From Comamonas thiooxydans (GTDB taxonomy: Bacteria > Pseudomonadota > Gammaproteobacteria > Burkholderiales > Burkholderiaceae_C): a stretch of DNA of 64,000 bases. Shown here piece after piece: positions 33,001 through 40,406 of the stretch (position 1 is its first letter; each line of letters begins with the position of its first letter). The notes under the pieces were generated by a model. The model was not told the DNA's origin. It ran no database searches and saw only the letters and a list, made by a program, of their open reading frames with translations. The translations under genes were made by a program, and so were the position numbers. The stretch spans positions 243,531-307,530 of the forward strand of contig NZ_BBVD01000009.1 of assembly GCF_000964545.1 (NCBI RefSeq), in the 5' to 3' direction.

Positions 33001-34492
33001 CGCCGGTATCCGGATCCACGCCGGCAGGCACCTGGGGTGCGGCCTGCTGCTGCTCAGCCACTGGCGAGGCCTGGGGCTGCAGCACAGGGGAAGCGCCAGA
33101 ATCCACAGCCATGGCGGCAGCCTTGGAAAGTGCGCCCGCGCTCGGATCCAGGCCCATGGCCTGAGAAGGTGTCAGCTCTGGCGCGGCCGTCGCGGCAGGT
33201 TGCTGGCCAGCAGCACCCAGCTCCGTGCCCCACTCCGGGGCAGGAAAGTCGCGCGTGAAGTCGATTTCATTGCCTTGCGCCTCGGGGGCCGCGCCAGGCA
33301 GGGTTTCATAATCCAGATTTGGAGCATTGGCTGGGGATGCCGGCGCTGTGCCGGGCTCCATCTCGGCAGCCGCGCCGGCCGAGGTTGTCCACGCGGCAGG
33401 CTGCAAGGCACCGGCGGCCTGATCTTGGCCGGGGATCGCGCCTGGGGCATTGGCTGCAGCGTTCCTGGCATTCGCCGCTGCATCATCGATCTGCTTGTCC
33501 TTGAAGCCACGATAGCCAGCCGCGCCAGCACCCATGGTGCCTCCCGACAGGATACCCATCACGATGGCGTCGTCCAGGCCTTCGCTCCAAGACTTGCCCA
33601 GTGCCTCGTTCTGCAGGATCTGCTCGGACACAGACTGGGGCAGCTCTTCCAGCACGCCCTCGGTAATCGCGCCCTCGCCCATCTGGCGCAGGATGCTCTT
33701 CTGTGCAGGCTGGGCCAGAGGATTGACGGCTGCGGCTGTGGCGCGCTCTGCGGCATGCTTGGCCATGCCTTTGGTGCCCTGGGCCAGCATCATGTCGGCA
33801 TCGCCAATGCCCAGACGGTTGGCAACCTTATTGCCGGCAAAGCCCAGCGCACCGGTAGCCAGGCCAGTGCCAGCGGCCAGGGCCGCCTGCTTGGCGGTCA
33901 GCTCACCGTCTGCTGTCTCCTGACGGATCTGCTCTGCGGCCGAGCCAGCGCCCACCACACCCTCGCCAGCAGCGCCAGCGATGGCAGCGCCCTTGGCCCC
34001 CATCTGCCCAAGGCGTGTAGCAGCCATGGCGCCGCGCCCGATGGCACCGCCTGCGCCCATCGCCCCCAGTGATTCACCCACCGCCATAGCGATCAGCGAG
34101 GGATTTGAGAGTGCAACAGCAGCCTTTCCGGCGACACCATCTGCATTCTGGAATTCAGCCTTCTGGGCCTTGGTCATAACAGAGTGCCAGCCCTCGGCAA
34201 TCTCGCGAGCTTCCTTGAACCGGACGCCAGCGCCCTCCAGCGCCTTGCCGGCTTTGCCACCCGACACAAGGTCTGCAACGCCAACTGCCGCCTCCGGCAC
34301 AGCCAGCGCGGCCTTGACAGTTGTGGCGGCTACGTCCTGGGCTATGCCTTTTATGCCACGAGAGGCAGGAGGTGCAGGCTCTGACCCAAATGCATCCTCA
34401 TAGGAAAATTTACCAGCCTGCTTTGATGGGGGGCTGCTATCGGCGGGCGCCTGTCCGTAGGCATCTTCATAGGAGAAAGTGCTTTTGCTCAT
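27068..34492 (-). CDS. Giant polyvalent ejection protein, PLxRFG-domain type (2474 aa)
   Basis: It starts at ATG 34492; a GTG 18 nt upstream is an alternative. The N-terminus carries two FSYED(A)-type motifs (FSYEDAYG, FSYEDAFG), then a ~800-residue Ala/Gln-rich low-complexity region. A ParB/nuclease-like segment (VSSDGHIIDGHHQAVAAA) lies near residue 880. A zincin-like HEALGHHGLRG lies near residue 1120, and a polyvalent-protein domain (ARSAKSSIAHGGANDAKKVAF) near 1310. The PLxRFG motif (APLSRFGRYTV) is near 1795, followed by a long helical C-terminal region. Such proteins are packaged in podovirus virions and injected with the DNA, bringing anti-host or protective activities. It is probably expressed late and may be processed. 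Confidence 0.88.
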   Translation of the reverse strand: MSKSTFSYEDAYGQAPADSSPPSKQAGKFSYEDAFGSEPAPPASRGIKGIAQDVAATTVKAALAVPEAAVGVADLVSGGKAGKALEGAGVRFKEAREIAEGWHSVMTKAQKAEFQNADGVAGKAAVALSNPSLIAMAVGESLGAMGAGGAIGRGAMAATRLGQMGAKGAAIAGAAGEGVVGAGSAAEQIRQETADGELTAKQAALAAGTGLATGALGFAGNKVANRLGIGDADMMLAQGTKGMAKHAAERATAAAVNPLAQPAQKSILRQMGEGAITEGVLEELPQSVSEQILQNEALGKSWSEGLDDAIVMGILSGGTMGAGAAGYRGFKDKQIDDAAANARNAAANAPGAIPGQDQAAGALQPAAWTTSAGAAAEMEPGTAPASPANAPNLDYETLPGAAPEAQGNEIDFTRDFPAPEWGTELGAAGQQPAATAAPELTPSQAMGLDPSAGALSKAAAMAVDSGASPVLQPQASPVAEQQQAAPQVPAGVDPDTGEVSLQAQMDELKDRIAFMQQQGSAQGWDGNRAAQRNALQTQLTRLELQAAGGQGRGASTAGAPAPVQLTGINQILAKQVPDMSEQELQQAIAHYGPNHKRTKKFEKALQALAQKPLTAIESGANGNVSQADQTQQGGAQPAQAGAAQAGQDAGQGVGNGTTPTANPGAQDQSASLAKAQAQVSEAAGAATAAVGKAAQIAREGNADREAQRQRQLDASERWTRMTTVERQAVTATAPGLNPIARKNLHTRAWPDIGEKIRNKLMDSLVQPLVAPASKAPDAAESVANAAPSAVSGEAPAKPAAQPVGDEKQFAAETGTLGIPRAEMPQVPTANHGGLVKHVNAQGIAHETTTVDAAQLKPTQAEYSPSKVEAAKSATGDRAVIVSSDGHIIDGHHQAVAAADEGKQVKAIVLDAPVEQALAAVKASPSANTEAAAAPSPEPVTTPKSVPERMKEAKAAREAASVAAAAPAAKPKSVPERMREAAAARTEKPAFRRDAAGTAKGEDFDVAGFLQAMNEGQSASAAAAAAPAVNVRPSYSPAARAEAVRAVKGTADAIRQAWANGPEVIVAFDMQDAVVPESARRADLKQRSGGARGAPEGFYYQGKVYLMASKLKTPNDAARVLFHEALGHHGLRGLFGKDLGLILNQVATMRKADVDAKIEEYGLRRVNRLDRRTAAEEVLAEMAQNTPELGFVRRAVAAIRTWLRTNVPGFKSLALTDAELIRNFILPARAWVENGGSVGAGSGVASFSRGSRAEPQTDMEKALLLQGAPVAVLDLKNAPSGGYAAIEQWAAELFAQQGGKAISPEFGEVVLDARSAKSSIAHGGANDAKKVAFAAVKDVIERGALVYRTTAGNTDSFYTSAPVSISGKDNIVTVLVRRDHNTQRMYLHSVSLKENLLKPRVSSVDAKKASERSGSTTSGDAPTLTNGVQQGKAATEDVARELNRLLRLDTKSPLERERGGSAQSANEKSPAAQWVDASAKADGQDLTSIRSAGESTSLSKGTEQRDADEPMFSRSRFADLKDSALDQLSKTFTHEGKVSLWDKSVGTMRHLAERAPAFKPVYESAQQNIDDVSMLANDAADMAPRILPRVESLGDLKKKPVSAADNKAVARPLFEGTLIWARDENGKPTLVDDLQKRYANLSAHNKAAMLLKHGKIKSEVLAMWQGLPVAQFEKNINARFENKMLKAGIVWTDAELQAQFGADANQISLYREARAAIDRSIDMTARTDMLRIVGEKYEPMRDAVLAQPSVEAAAQLLLDTLEQDAKADPDSRDRLAGYMQLINRRLETAVDLQQGGYAPLSRFGRYTVDVVDANGERLYFGMYETARDSNRAKMQLEHEFKSATITTGTMSAEAYKLFAGVTPETLEQFGEMLGLKAEGNEAQDKAFQEFLKLTKNNHSAMKRLIHRKGIAGFSEDVGRVVANFVYSNARAGAMGLNAGKMETAIGKIPKEQGELKDLAMGLRDYIRDPQEEGQAVRGMLFAQYLGGSIASAFVNTTQPFAVTLPWLSQYGGMKKAGAQLARALKDMGTKGFKYESDLAKALQSAEDDGVVSPQEIHQLMAQARGAGMLRSGDGTKTGDLRAKAGNLWEQGKVLWGQPFALAEQFNRRSTFIASYRIAKDQGMADPGAFARKAVLETQFVYSKANKPKWARGAVGGTLFTFKTYSVSYLELMQRMWTQGGPEGKRAVGWALAMLLLMSGAGGVPFMEDAEDLIDGAGQMMGYNISAKQWRKELLANVVGKELGEFMEQGLSGLPGAPIDVSGRLGMGNLLPGTGLFLDKPNRERDMTEIIGPAGDLVSRGFSGARDVIKGVVNGDAATAGRGVLEWAPTAVRNLAKGLDMVATGMYRDTKGYKVIDTTLAEAAAKAIGFQPKSVAEVQEANSFMQRSKSFYTQTSSEIKAQWADALFRKDDAAVQRVRERLADWNRDNPEQPIVVKMPDVWKRVREMGKDRSDRIAETAPKALRQQMHEQVRSLG
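32643..32690 (-). repeat. REP-like palindrome embedded in the giant gene
   Basis: The stretch contains AATAGCTGTCAGCG, then AAGCGCTTGGAG, resembling the interspersed Comamonas-type repeat seen at 8982. It encodes in-frame low-complexity residues (ALAQKPLTAIES), so the reading frame tolerates it. A weaker relative is near 32145-32190. Confidence 0.35.
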
Positions 34493-34524
34493 CCCCCAAT
34501 GACACCTCACTCCAAGCCGAAGTG

Positions 34525-34541
34525 TCGAACCCTAGTCGGTG
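34525..34541 (-). promoter_or_regulatory. Late-block boundary motif, copy c
   Basis: TCGAACCCTAGTCGGTG, one base shorter than copy a. It is 33 nt upstream of the giant gene start, the same distance as copy a from the holin, and next to the DUF4365 module. Confidence 0.55.
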
Positions 34542-34621
34542 GACATCAGGCCATAACGAATCATGAGGTCAAATGTGGAAAAGCCCCACACTAGTGGGGC
34601 CTGCCATGTTGGTGTGCGATC

Positions 34622-35746
34622 TCAAAAAAGGTCACCAACCTCCAAGATGCGAAAGTTAGAGTGATTTAGGAGCCGCGTCGTTCGTCCTTTGATATGAATA
34701 TCACCACGGCACTCTATCCACTTTCGCTTATCGTGAGCGGTTACAGCCTCATGGTATTCCTTCGCATCTAACTCGATGTTCACACTACGAGTCGAATCAT
34801 TAACTGACGCTTCGATCGCAACTTTCCCAACATTGGATCCATTGTCACGATGCAACTTCCTGACGAAACCTATGATTGTCTGGTTGCGAAGGACATAGTC
34901 ATCTCTGTAGTAATTCGCAGCGACTTTCAGAGTTTGAACATCCTCTGAAACAAATGAATAGACCTTGGTCACTCCATCGAACCACGGGCCAGATGCCCCA
35001 CTAATGCGAATTTCAAAATCTCGCTTCTGCCCCTCTCCACTGAATCCCATCAATGCATCGCACAGGTTAGCACTCGCACCTGAAGCGACTGCTTTGTCAA
35101 AGGCAGCCACATCACCAGTTTGATCATATTGGCCGCCCGCTGTTCTTAAGGCGTCTAAGCCATGAGCCAAGCTCAGCGCTACCCCCTCTACTGGTTCCGC
35201 TCCTTGAATTGAGTCCTGTCGAGGAGGATCCTGCTGCGGCACTAGGACATTGACCACGTAGCTGCCCACTTGTGTTTGCCCGAGTAGCAGTGAATCAATG
35301 TAGCTAGCAGCTTCCTTGGGAGGTTTTCCAGCGAATTGCTTACGCTTCGCAAACATAGCCATGGCTGCCGACATGAGCATTTCTTTAGCTTTCGAGACAA
35401 GCAAGACTCCATCGCTGATCGGGATGGCGCCACCTTTAGTGTCTGCGCCGATCACTCGTATAGAGACGATGCTGGAAAACAGATCCAAAATTTCGCTCGT
35501 AATGTCCTCAATCGATCTCTTCTCAAATCTAGCTATCGATTCGACAACGTCGCGCATGCGCTCTGCATAGTCCTTGAGGTCCACAGAGGTCGGCAGAAGC
35601 ACCTCGGCATCCATGACCTCAGCCCGATGCCATACGGAAGCGACATCACGAATTTTTCCATCAAGAGACCATCCATTTTTTTGCAGGTAGGTCTCAAGCT
35701 GCTTAATAGTCACGCTCTCAAACGAACGATGTGTACGACTTGTCAT
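34622..35746 (-). CDS. Uncharacterised partner of DUF4365 protein, candidate defence module
   Basis: 374 residues, starting MTSRTHRSFESVTIKQLETYLQKNGWSL. No transmembrane segment is visible. An N-terminal part (residues 1-120) includes WHRAEVMDAEVLLPTSVDLKDYAERMRDVVESIARFEKR. A middle helical segment is VSKAKEMLMSAAMAMF. A beta-rich C-terminal half contains SGEGQKRDFEIRISGASGPWF and VKVYSFVSEDVQTLKVAANYYRDD. Its ATG overlaps the stop of the DUF4365 gene (ATGA), so the pair is co-translated. Composition is nearer AT-rich transferred DNA than the phage late genes. I do not recognise the family; it may be the sensor or regulator of the pair. Confidence 0.75.
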   Translation of the reverse strand: MTSRTHRSFESVTIKQLETYLQKNGWSLDGKIRDVASVWHRAEVMDAEVLLPTSVDLKDYAERMRDVVESIARFEKRSIEDITSEILDLFSSIVSIRVIGADTKGGAIPISDGVLLVSKAKEMLMSAAMAMFAKRKQFAGKPPKEAASYIDSLLLGQTQVGSYVVNVLVPQQDPPRQDSIQGAEPVEGVALSLAHGLDALRTAGGQYDQTGDVAAFDKAVASGASANLCDALMGFSGEGQKRDFEIRISGASGPWFDGVTKVYSFVSEDVQTLKVAANYYRDDYVLRNQTIIGFVRKLHRDNGSNVGKVAIEASVNDSTRSVNIELDAKEYHEAVTAHDKRKWIECRGDIHIKGRTTRLLNHSNFRILEVGDLF

Positions 35747-36243
35747 AAGCCCTCCAGCCTGCTGGCTGCATCCATCATCTGCCGCAACACATCCGTTGTG
35801 AGCTTTTGACGCAGAGGTACATCGACAGTGATGGTTGAGCTATTTTCCGTGGCTGGGGCATCCCGAAGCGATACCCAGTAACAGCAATTGTTCAAAGCCA
35901 TGTGCTTTTTGCGGTGCGAAATCCACTGATCTGTAACGTTCGGAACAATCAGCACGGCAAGATACCGAGGAACAGCGACGTTCTTCCCACGCAAATCATC
36001 GTAATTTTTCCTTGACAAAGGAAACTTGATCACTCCCTTGTTGATTAAATTCTGTGAGGTGCACTTCATCTGCAATTGAATTGCAGGATTTCGGACAAGC
36101 GTGCCCACATAACCTTTGGTCTGAAAAGTTACATCAACGCTATCGTCGTCAACCCTAAACTCGCCTCGATTCAGCCCTGCCTGCGCCGCAAGCGCGCACA
36201 GATAAGCATGCTGGAATTCCTCTTTCTGCTTATTCGGATCCAT
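35743..36243 (-). CDS. DUF4365-domain protein (nuclease-like), SOS-box controlled
   Basis: 166 residues from ATG 36243, with AGGAG 6 nt upstream. DUF4365 features visible: QHAYLCALAAQAGLNRGEFRVDDDSVDVTFQTKG, then IQLQMKCTSQ (the D..QxK core of a PD-(D/E)XK-like fold), FPLSRKNYDDLR, VPRYLAVLIVPN and CCYWVSLRD. This domain is common in anti-phage and mobile-island systems. It is the first gene of a two-gene operon placed between phage structural genes. A near-perfect LexA box lies 48 nt before the start, so induction with the SOS response, when the prophage itself would be induced, is likely. Confidence 0.82.
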   Translation of the reverse strand: MDPNKQKEEFQHAYLCALAAQAGLNRGEFRVDDDSVDVTFQTKGYVGTLVRNPAIQLQMKCTSQNLINKGVIKFPLSRKNYDDLRGKNVAVPRYLAVLIVPNVTDQWISHRKKHMALNNCCYWVSLRDAPATENSSTITVDVPLRQKLTTDVLRQMMDAASRLEGL

Positions 36244-36288
36244 CCACATCTCCTGTAACCACATGCTACAAGAATCAATGGAGCCAAA

Positions 36289-36308
36289 TACTGTACATAT
36301 ATACAGTT
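36289..36308. promoter_or_regulatory. LexA box (SOS operator)
   Basis: TACTGTACATATATACAGTT differs at two positions from the E. coli consensus TACTGTATATATATACAGTA, with the CTGT-N8-ACAG core intact. It lies between the DUF4365 operon (minus, 46 nt away) and the secreted-protein gene (plus, 140 nt away). No other site of this quality was noticed in the window. Confidence 0.85.
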
Positions 36309-36448
36309 ATACAGCAACTCTTGAAAGTTCGATGGCGTTACACCCATAATTTTCGATCGTGGAGACTCGGAAATGGGCTAAAGGTATGGCAAACGCTGCT
36401 ACCTAGTGTGGTAGTTGGCTCTGCTACAGTTCCCTTGCAGGAGGGAAC

Positions 36449-36805
36449 ATGCAAAAGAGGATGAGAGCGATGCTAGGTGGCGCACTGCTGGCGCTGGTCG
36501 CCGCGCAGGCCCAGGCAGCCAACTACGCCACCTGCATCCTGGACAAGGCCCCTGGCGCAGTAAACGACATTGCGGCCCAAGCAGTACACCAGGTTTGTCT
36601 AAAGGCAAACCCAGGTGCCATTCAGGCAGTCCAGCAAGGTTCAGGTCGCGGCCTCATGGGCTACAACTCTGGCGCCGAGTGTGTCGTAGCTAAGGCCAAG
36701 GACACTCGAAGCAACCAGGCTGCAGCCATGATCGGAGTCGCCTGCAGGAAGCTGTATGACAAGCCCACCTTCACATATGAAGAGGCCTACGGCTCAGGAC
36801 GCTAG
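36449..36805 (+). CDS. Small secreted four-cysteine protein ending in FTYEEAYG
   Basis: 118 residues. ATG 36449 follows GGAGGGAAC. A cleavable signal peptide (MLGGALLALVAAQAQAA) precedes a mature part with four Cys (ATCILDK, QVCLKAN, AECVVAK, GVACRKL), possibly two disulfides, resembling VF_A0006-type four-cysteine proteins. The C-terminus is FTYEEAYGSGR, closely matching the FSYEDAYG motifs at the N-terminus of the giant virion protein. It is on plus and converges with a 4-nt overlap on the next phage gene. Export to the periplasm is likely; its job is unknown. Confidence 0.7.
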   Translation: MQKRMRAMLGGALLALVAAQAQAANYATCILDKAPGAVNDIAAQAVHQVCLKANPGAIQAVQQGSGRGLMGYNSGAECVVAKAKDTRSNQAAAMIGVACRKLYDKPTFTYEEAYGSGR

Positions 36806-38589
36806 CCAACCAACTCAAACTCCGATCCATTCCAGCGCGCTTGTCCGCGTGGAGTTTGATAGACCTGACCAGCTTTCAGCGAGTCCTTGGCGGGGACCGG
36901 CGGTTTACCGCCAACTCCACCCACCTCCTGCACATCTCCAGTACGGCTGTTGTAGCGAATGACAGACCCTGCAGTTGTGGAGCCGTCCAAGTTCTTGGTT
37001 GCAGGCGTGACTTGCACCTTCCAATCAGCTTCATCCTTGCCTGAATAAGCGCGCATCTGGTTTGCAAGCGCGGCCTGCTCTTCGGGAGTCTTGGCATTGA
37101 TGTATGCCTCCTGCAACTGCCCCAAGCGCTCGGCTGCGCGAATCTGTGGCGCGCGCAGGCGTTCGTCGCTGTTGATGCGCTGAGCATCGAGCTGGTTGCG
37201 CCGCTGATCGATATCCAGGCGGCGCAGTCCCAAGCCCAACTGCCCCTGCGCACGGCGATCAGCACCCGCCTCAGCCATGGCCGCGCGGTGCAGGCCTGCA
37301 TTGACTTCATTGGTGCGCAGTTGCATATCGGGCACTTTGCCCTGAGCCGCCAGGTCGGCGCGACTCGCATCCAGGAAGTTCTGGGCTGCAGGATTGTTGG
37401 CCGCGCCTCTTCCGCCCCAGCGCTGAGTGTTCATGATGGAGCTGGCTGAGGTTTCCAGATTCTTAAGGCGCTGGCGCGCTGCCCAGTCATTGCCACTATG
37501 CGCAACGGCAGGCGCGCGCAGGCCAAAGCCACCCTCATCCGATGGACCACCAGCGCCCCCCGTGGCTGCATTGGAAGCTGCAAGGTTGTCAGCAGCAGCC
37601 AAATTCCGCGCATTTGGCTTGCCAGTGAATCCAGCCGGGAAGCCCATACCGCCTGCTTGGTCACTGTACTGGCCGCGCCCATGGCTGTACACGCCCTCCA
37701 TCACCTGGTTGCTCGGGGTTTCCGCCGCTGAGCCTGTCGGAGTTGTAGATGCACTCTGGCTTGCAGGCGCCGGATTGGAGGAACCACGGCCAGCGCCGGC
37801 GGAAAAAGTCGCAGGAGGAGAGGCTGCCACGGCTGCTGCAGCCGCCGGCGAAGCACCACCATAGAGCCCAGCACCAATGGCTGGAACTGCATTTGCCGCG
37901 CGGCCAGCGCTATTCAGTGCAGTGGATGCCGCGTTGAGGCCGCGGCTGATTGCGCCGCCAGTCGATGCAACACGGCCAACACCGCCCAGCCCGGGCAGGG
38001 AAGCCACGGCATTGCCAATATTTCGCCCCGCTTCGGTATTGCTCCAAGAGTCCTGCGATCCATCAGCAGCGGGTGCCTTGGGCCCGCCGGTTGGGATCTG
38101 AGCCAAAGCATCAGCGCGCTGACCGTCCGTCATGCCGGCTGGCGCTGGTGTTGGACTGGCCGCTGGCGCGCTGGGTGGCGCGCTGCTGAATCCGCTGTTA
38201 CCCGGCAGGCGGTTGCCTGGGAAGGTATTGCTGGGGCTCGGAGCCGCGCTCAGCTTCAGGCCCAGTCCGGGCAGCTGATCCTCTGGCGCGCCGCCGTTGG
38301 CAAAGAACACCTCTGGCTTGAGCCCCAGTTGTGGCGCGGCCTTGGATTGCGCGCCGCTGGCGCGGGGTGCATTCAGACCGTATGCAGCCACAGGCGTATG
38401 CGTGGCATCCACTACACCCTGAAGTGCTTGCTTACCGCCCATGGCATGCACAGTATCGGGCGGCAGTACGAATTCGCCCGGCTTGAACATGCCAGGAATG
38501 CTGTCGGGCGCCTGGTTCTGGGCTTGGGCTCTGGCTTTGTCCAGCTTCGCGCTCTTGTCTGTGGGGATAGGTTTGGACAGTCCGAACAT
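36802..38589 (-). CDS. Phage internal/tail-tip protein
   Basis: 595 residues. The N-terminus has PGMFKPGEFVLPPDTVHAMGG, a motif common in phage tail-tip or internal virion proteins. The middle is Ala/Pro/Gly/Ser-rich and flexible (residues 110-320). The C-terminal third is helical (RINSDERLRAPQIRAAERLGQLQEAYINAKTPEEQAALANQMRAYSG) and ends in a small beta unit YQTPRGQARWNGSEFELVG. It lies between the head-tail adaptor and the giant protein, so it is probably ejected or forms part of the tail. Convergent stop overlap with the secreted protein. Confidence 0.75.
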   Translation of the reverse strand: MFGLSKPIPTDKSAKLDKARAQAQNQAPDSIPGMFKPGEFVLPPDTVHAMGGKQALQGVVDATHTPVAAYGLNAPRASGAQSKAAPQLGLKPEVFFANGGAPEDQLPGLGLKLSAAPSPSNTFPGNRLPGNSGFSSAPPSAPAASPTPAPAGMTDGQRADALAQIPTGGPKAPAADGSQDSWSNTEAGRNIGNAVASLPGLGGVGRVASTGGAISRGLNAASTALNSAGRAANAVPAIGAGLYGGASPAAAAAVAASPPATFSAGAGRGSSNPAPASQSASTTPTGSAAETPSNQVMEGVYSHGRGQYSDQAGGMGFPAGFTGKPNARNLAAADNLAASNAATGGAGGPSDEGGFGLRAPAVAHSGNDWAARQRLKNLETSASSIMNTQRWGGRGAANNPAAQNFLDASRADLAAQGKVPDMQLRTNEVNAGLHRAAMAEAGADRRAQGQLGLGLRRLDIDQRRNQLDAQRINSDERLRAPQIRAAERLGQLQEAYINAKTPEEQAALANQMRAYSGKDEADWKVQVTPATKNLDGSTTAGSVIRYNSRTGDVQEVGGVGGKPPVPAKDSLKAGQVYQTPRGQARWNGSEFELVG

Positions 38590-38597
38590 GCGGCACC

Positions 38598-39272
38598 TTA
38601 AAAGATGTAGGTCGCGTTGACCTGGGGAACATCGTGGCGAGTGGCGCGGCGCAGGTCTGCATCGGGCCGCGCGCCAAAGTAGCCGGTAAAGGCCGCCTCG
38701 GCCGTGGCCGCGCGCTGCGGGTCAAACCCGTCGCTATCGGGCTGGCTGAAAGCCCGGTGCAGCGCCCAATACACCAGATGCTGGTGGCTGGCCGCGTGGA
38801 TTTCCGGCTTGTCGGTATCGTTGGCCAGGGGTTTGAGCGGCAGGCGGTAAGCCTCCAGCGTCAGCACCCCAGCCTCGCGCGGCGTGGGCACCAGGCGCAG
38901 CGCGCCCTCGGTCTGGATGGCATACATCGCATCGCAATCCAGGCGCACACGCCAGTCGGGGTGGTGTCGATCCAGCCATTCGCGCGTCACCAGATCCACG
39001 GCCTTGCCACGATGGGCCGCCGCGCTCGTCTGCCAGTGCAGATGCGCGATTTCATAAACCTTGGCGTGGAGCTGATACGAAGCCTGACCCGCGTTCACCG
39101 CAATGGTGGTCACCGCCGGCGTGCTGTCATCGAGCAGCAGACGGCCGCGCACGGCTGCCTCGTCCTGCGCTTCATTGAGCCAGCGCGTTACAGCGTCGTC
39201 TTCCCACAGATAGGGCTCCAGCTTGTCGGTGGCGTCCTCGCGGAAAGAGGCAATCAGGTCCTCGAGGTTCAT
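38598..39272 (-). CDS. Phage head-tail adaptor protein
   Basis: 224 residues, starting MNLEDLIASFREDATDKLEPYLWEDDAVTRWLNEAQDEAAVRGRLL. This N-terminal helical pattern and the later YRLPLKPLANDTDKPEIHAASHQHLVYWALHRAF match the SU10/DUF6682-type adaptor family of podoviruses. These bind the portal ring before the tail. Its ATG overlaps the stop of the preceding gene by one base. Confidence 0.82.
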   Translation of the reverse strand: MNLEDLIASFREDATDKLEPYLWEDDAVTRWLNEAQDEAAVRGRLLLDDSTPAVTTIAVNAGQASYQLHAKVYEIAHLHWQTSAAAHRGKAVDLVTREWLDRHHPDWRVRLDCDAMYAIQTEGALRLVPTPREAGVLTLEAYRLPLKPLANDTDKPEIHAASHQHLVYWALHRAFSQPDSDGFDPQRAATAEAAFTGYFGARPDADLRRATRHDVPQVNATYIF

Positions 39273-39772
39273 CAGCGCACCCCGAACTGGTGAATCAGGC
39301 CGTTGACCGTAATACGCATTTCGTCCACCTTGGCCTTGGCATCAAAGGCGTGGTCGTACTTCTTGGCGTACTCGGTAAGCGCTGTTTTGTTCATGCCTTG
39401 CACGGTGATCAACATGGCTTCGCGCTGGTCGTCCACTTCCTTGGCCTTGTCGTCCAGCGCTTGCTGCTCGAGCGCTGCAATCTCTTGCTCAGTGAGCTCA
39501 GGCTTCTGCGCATTGGATGGGTCGCTGCTTTGATCTGCAGTCAGCATCGCGCCCAGTTCCAGGCCTTCTGTGCCGGTCTGCTCCTGGCTCAGTTGCTGCT
39601 GTTCAGCAGCCGCGGGCTTGAGGTCTGCAGTGCGCTTGAACTCCACAAACTTGAGCAGCGGCTTGGCAATGGCTTCGCTCACCAGGCGCTCCTCTTCGGG
39701 TTGCCAGATGTGGCCCGTAGCGCGGTCACGGTAGATTTTTCGGCCGATATAGGTAATGCGTACAAAGTTCAT
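39272..39772 (-). CDS. Phage head-associated protein, unknown
   Basis: 166 residues, starting MNFVRITYIGRKIYRDRATGHIWQPEEERLVSEAIAKPLLKF. The short N-terminal segment recalls head-completion or decoration proteins with a W-Q-P turn. Residues 60-130 are acidic and helical. It lies between the capsid-adjacent gene and the adaptor. The family is not recognised with confidence. Confidence 0.72.
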   Translation of the reverse strand: MNFVRITYIGRKIYRDRATGHIWQPEEERLVSEAIAKPLLKFVEFKRTADLKPAAAEQQQLSQEQTGTEGLELGAMLTADQSSDPSNAQKPELTEQEIAALEQQALDDKAKEVDDQREAMLITVQGMNKTALTEYAKKYDHAFDAKAKVDEMRITVNGLIHQFGVR

Positions 39773-39844
39773 GATGCTGGGGAGTGTTCAGATGGACGAA
39801 TACGGGCGCTACCCAAAGGCAGGCCCGCATCCTGGGAGCGCTCT

Positions 39845-40321
39845 TTACAGGGCGCCGGTGGAGATGGCCTGCACCACCACATCGACGCGGGCGGCCTTGG
39901 CATTGGCCGCGCCCGAGGTGGTCAGCACCAGATAGGCATCCTTGGGCAGGGTCACGGGCGCCTTAGTGGATGTATTGCGCAGGCGCGCGGCGGCGGCCAG
40001 ATCCAAAGCCGCGCCAAAGTAGGTAGCATCCTGGGGCGTCTTGGCGTCGTCCACAGCATCGACGTATTCAAAGCCCAGGTCGCCCTTGACGGTGGCGGTC
40101 AGGCCTACAGAGACAATGGCAGCGGAGTCCACCAGCGTGGAGCCAGCAGGCAGCACGCCCAGACGCACCTTGTCGCCGGCGGCCAAAGGCACATTGGAGT
40201 CAGCGTCCAGCGCGCCGCCGTTGGCGCCTGTCTTCAGGATGAAATGCAGGACATTGAGGTTGCCCCAGGGTGTCGCACCGAGTTGGTTGCGGTGCTTTTG
40301 AGAGTTGGTCACGGTGGCCAT
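39845..40321 (-). CDS. Probable capsid decoration/head protein
   Basis: 158 residues, all-beta and Ala/Thr/Val-rich (VLHFILKTGANGGALDADSNVPLAAGDKVRLGVLPAGSTLVDS; VTLPKDAYLVLTTSGAA). It comes directly after the major capsid gene in transcription order, the usual place of decoration or stabilising proteins. The role is inferred from position and composition. Confidence 0.75.
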   Translation of the reverse strand: MATVTNSQKHRNQLGATPWGNLNVLHFILKTGANGGALDADSNVPLAAGDKVRLGVLPAGSTLVDSAAIVSVGLTATVKGDLGFEYVDAVDDAKTPQDATYFGAALDLAAAARLRNTSTKAPVTLPKDAYLVLTTSGAANAKAARVDVVVQAISTGAL

Positions 40322-40406
40322 GGTCGGCTCCTAGATTGAAACGAGAGGAATCACTCCATCCAGTCAGGCAAGGCGCCGCACCATGGCCGCGCCCTGCTCT
40401 GCCGGA

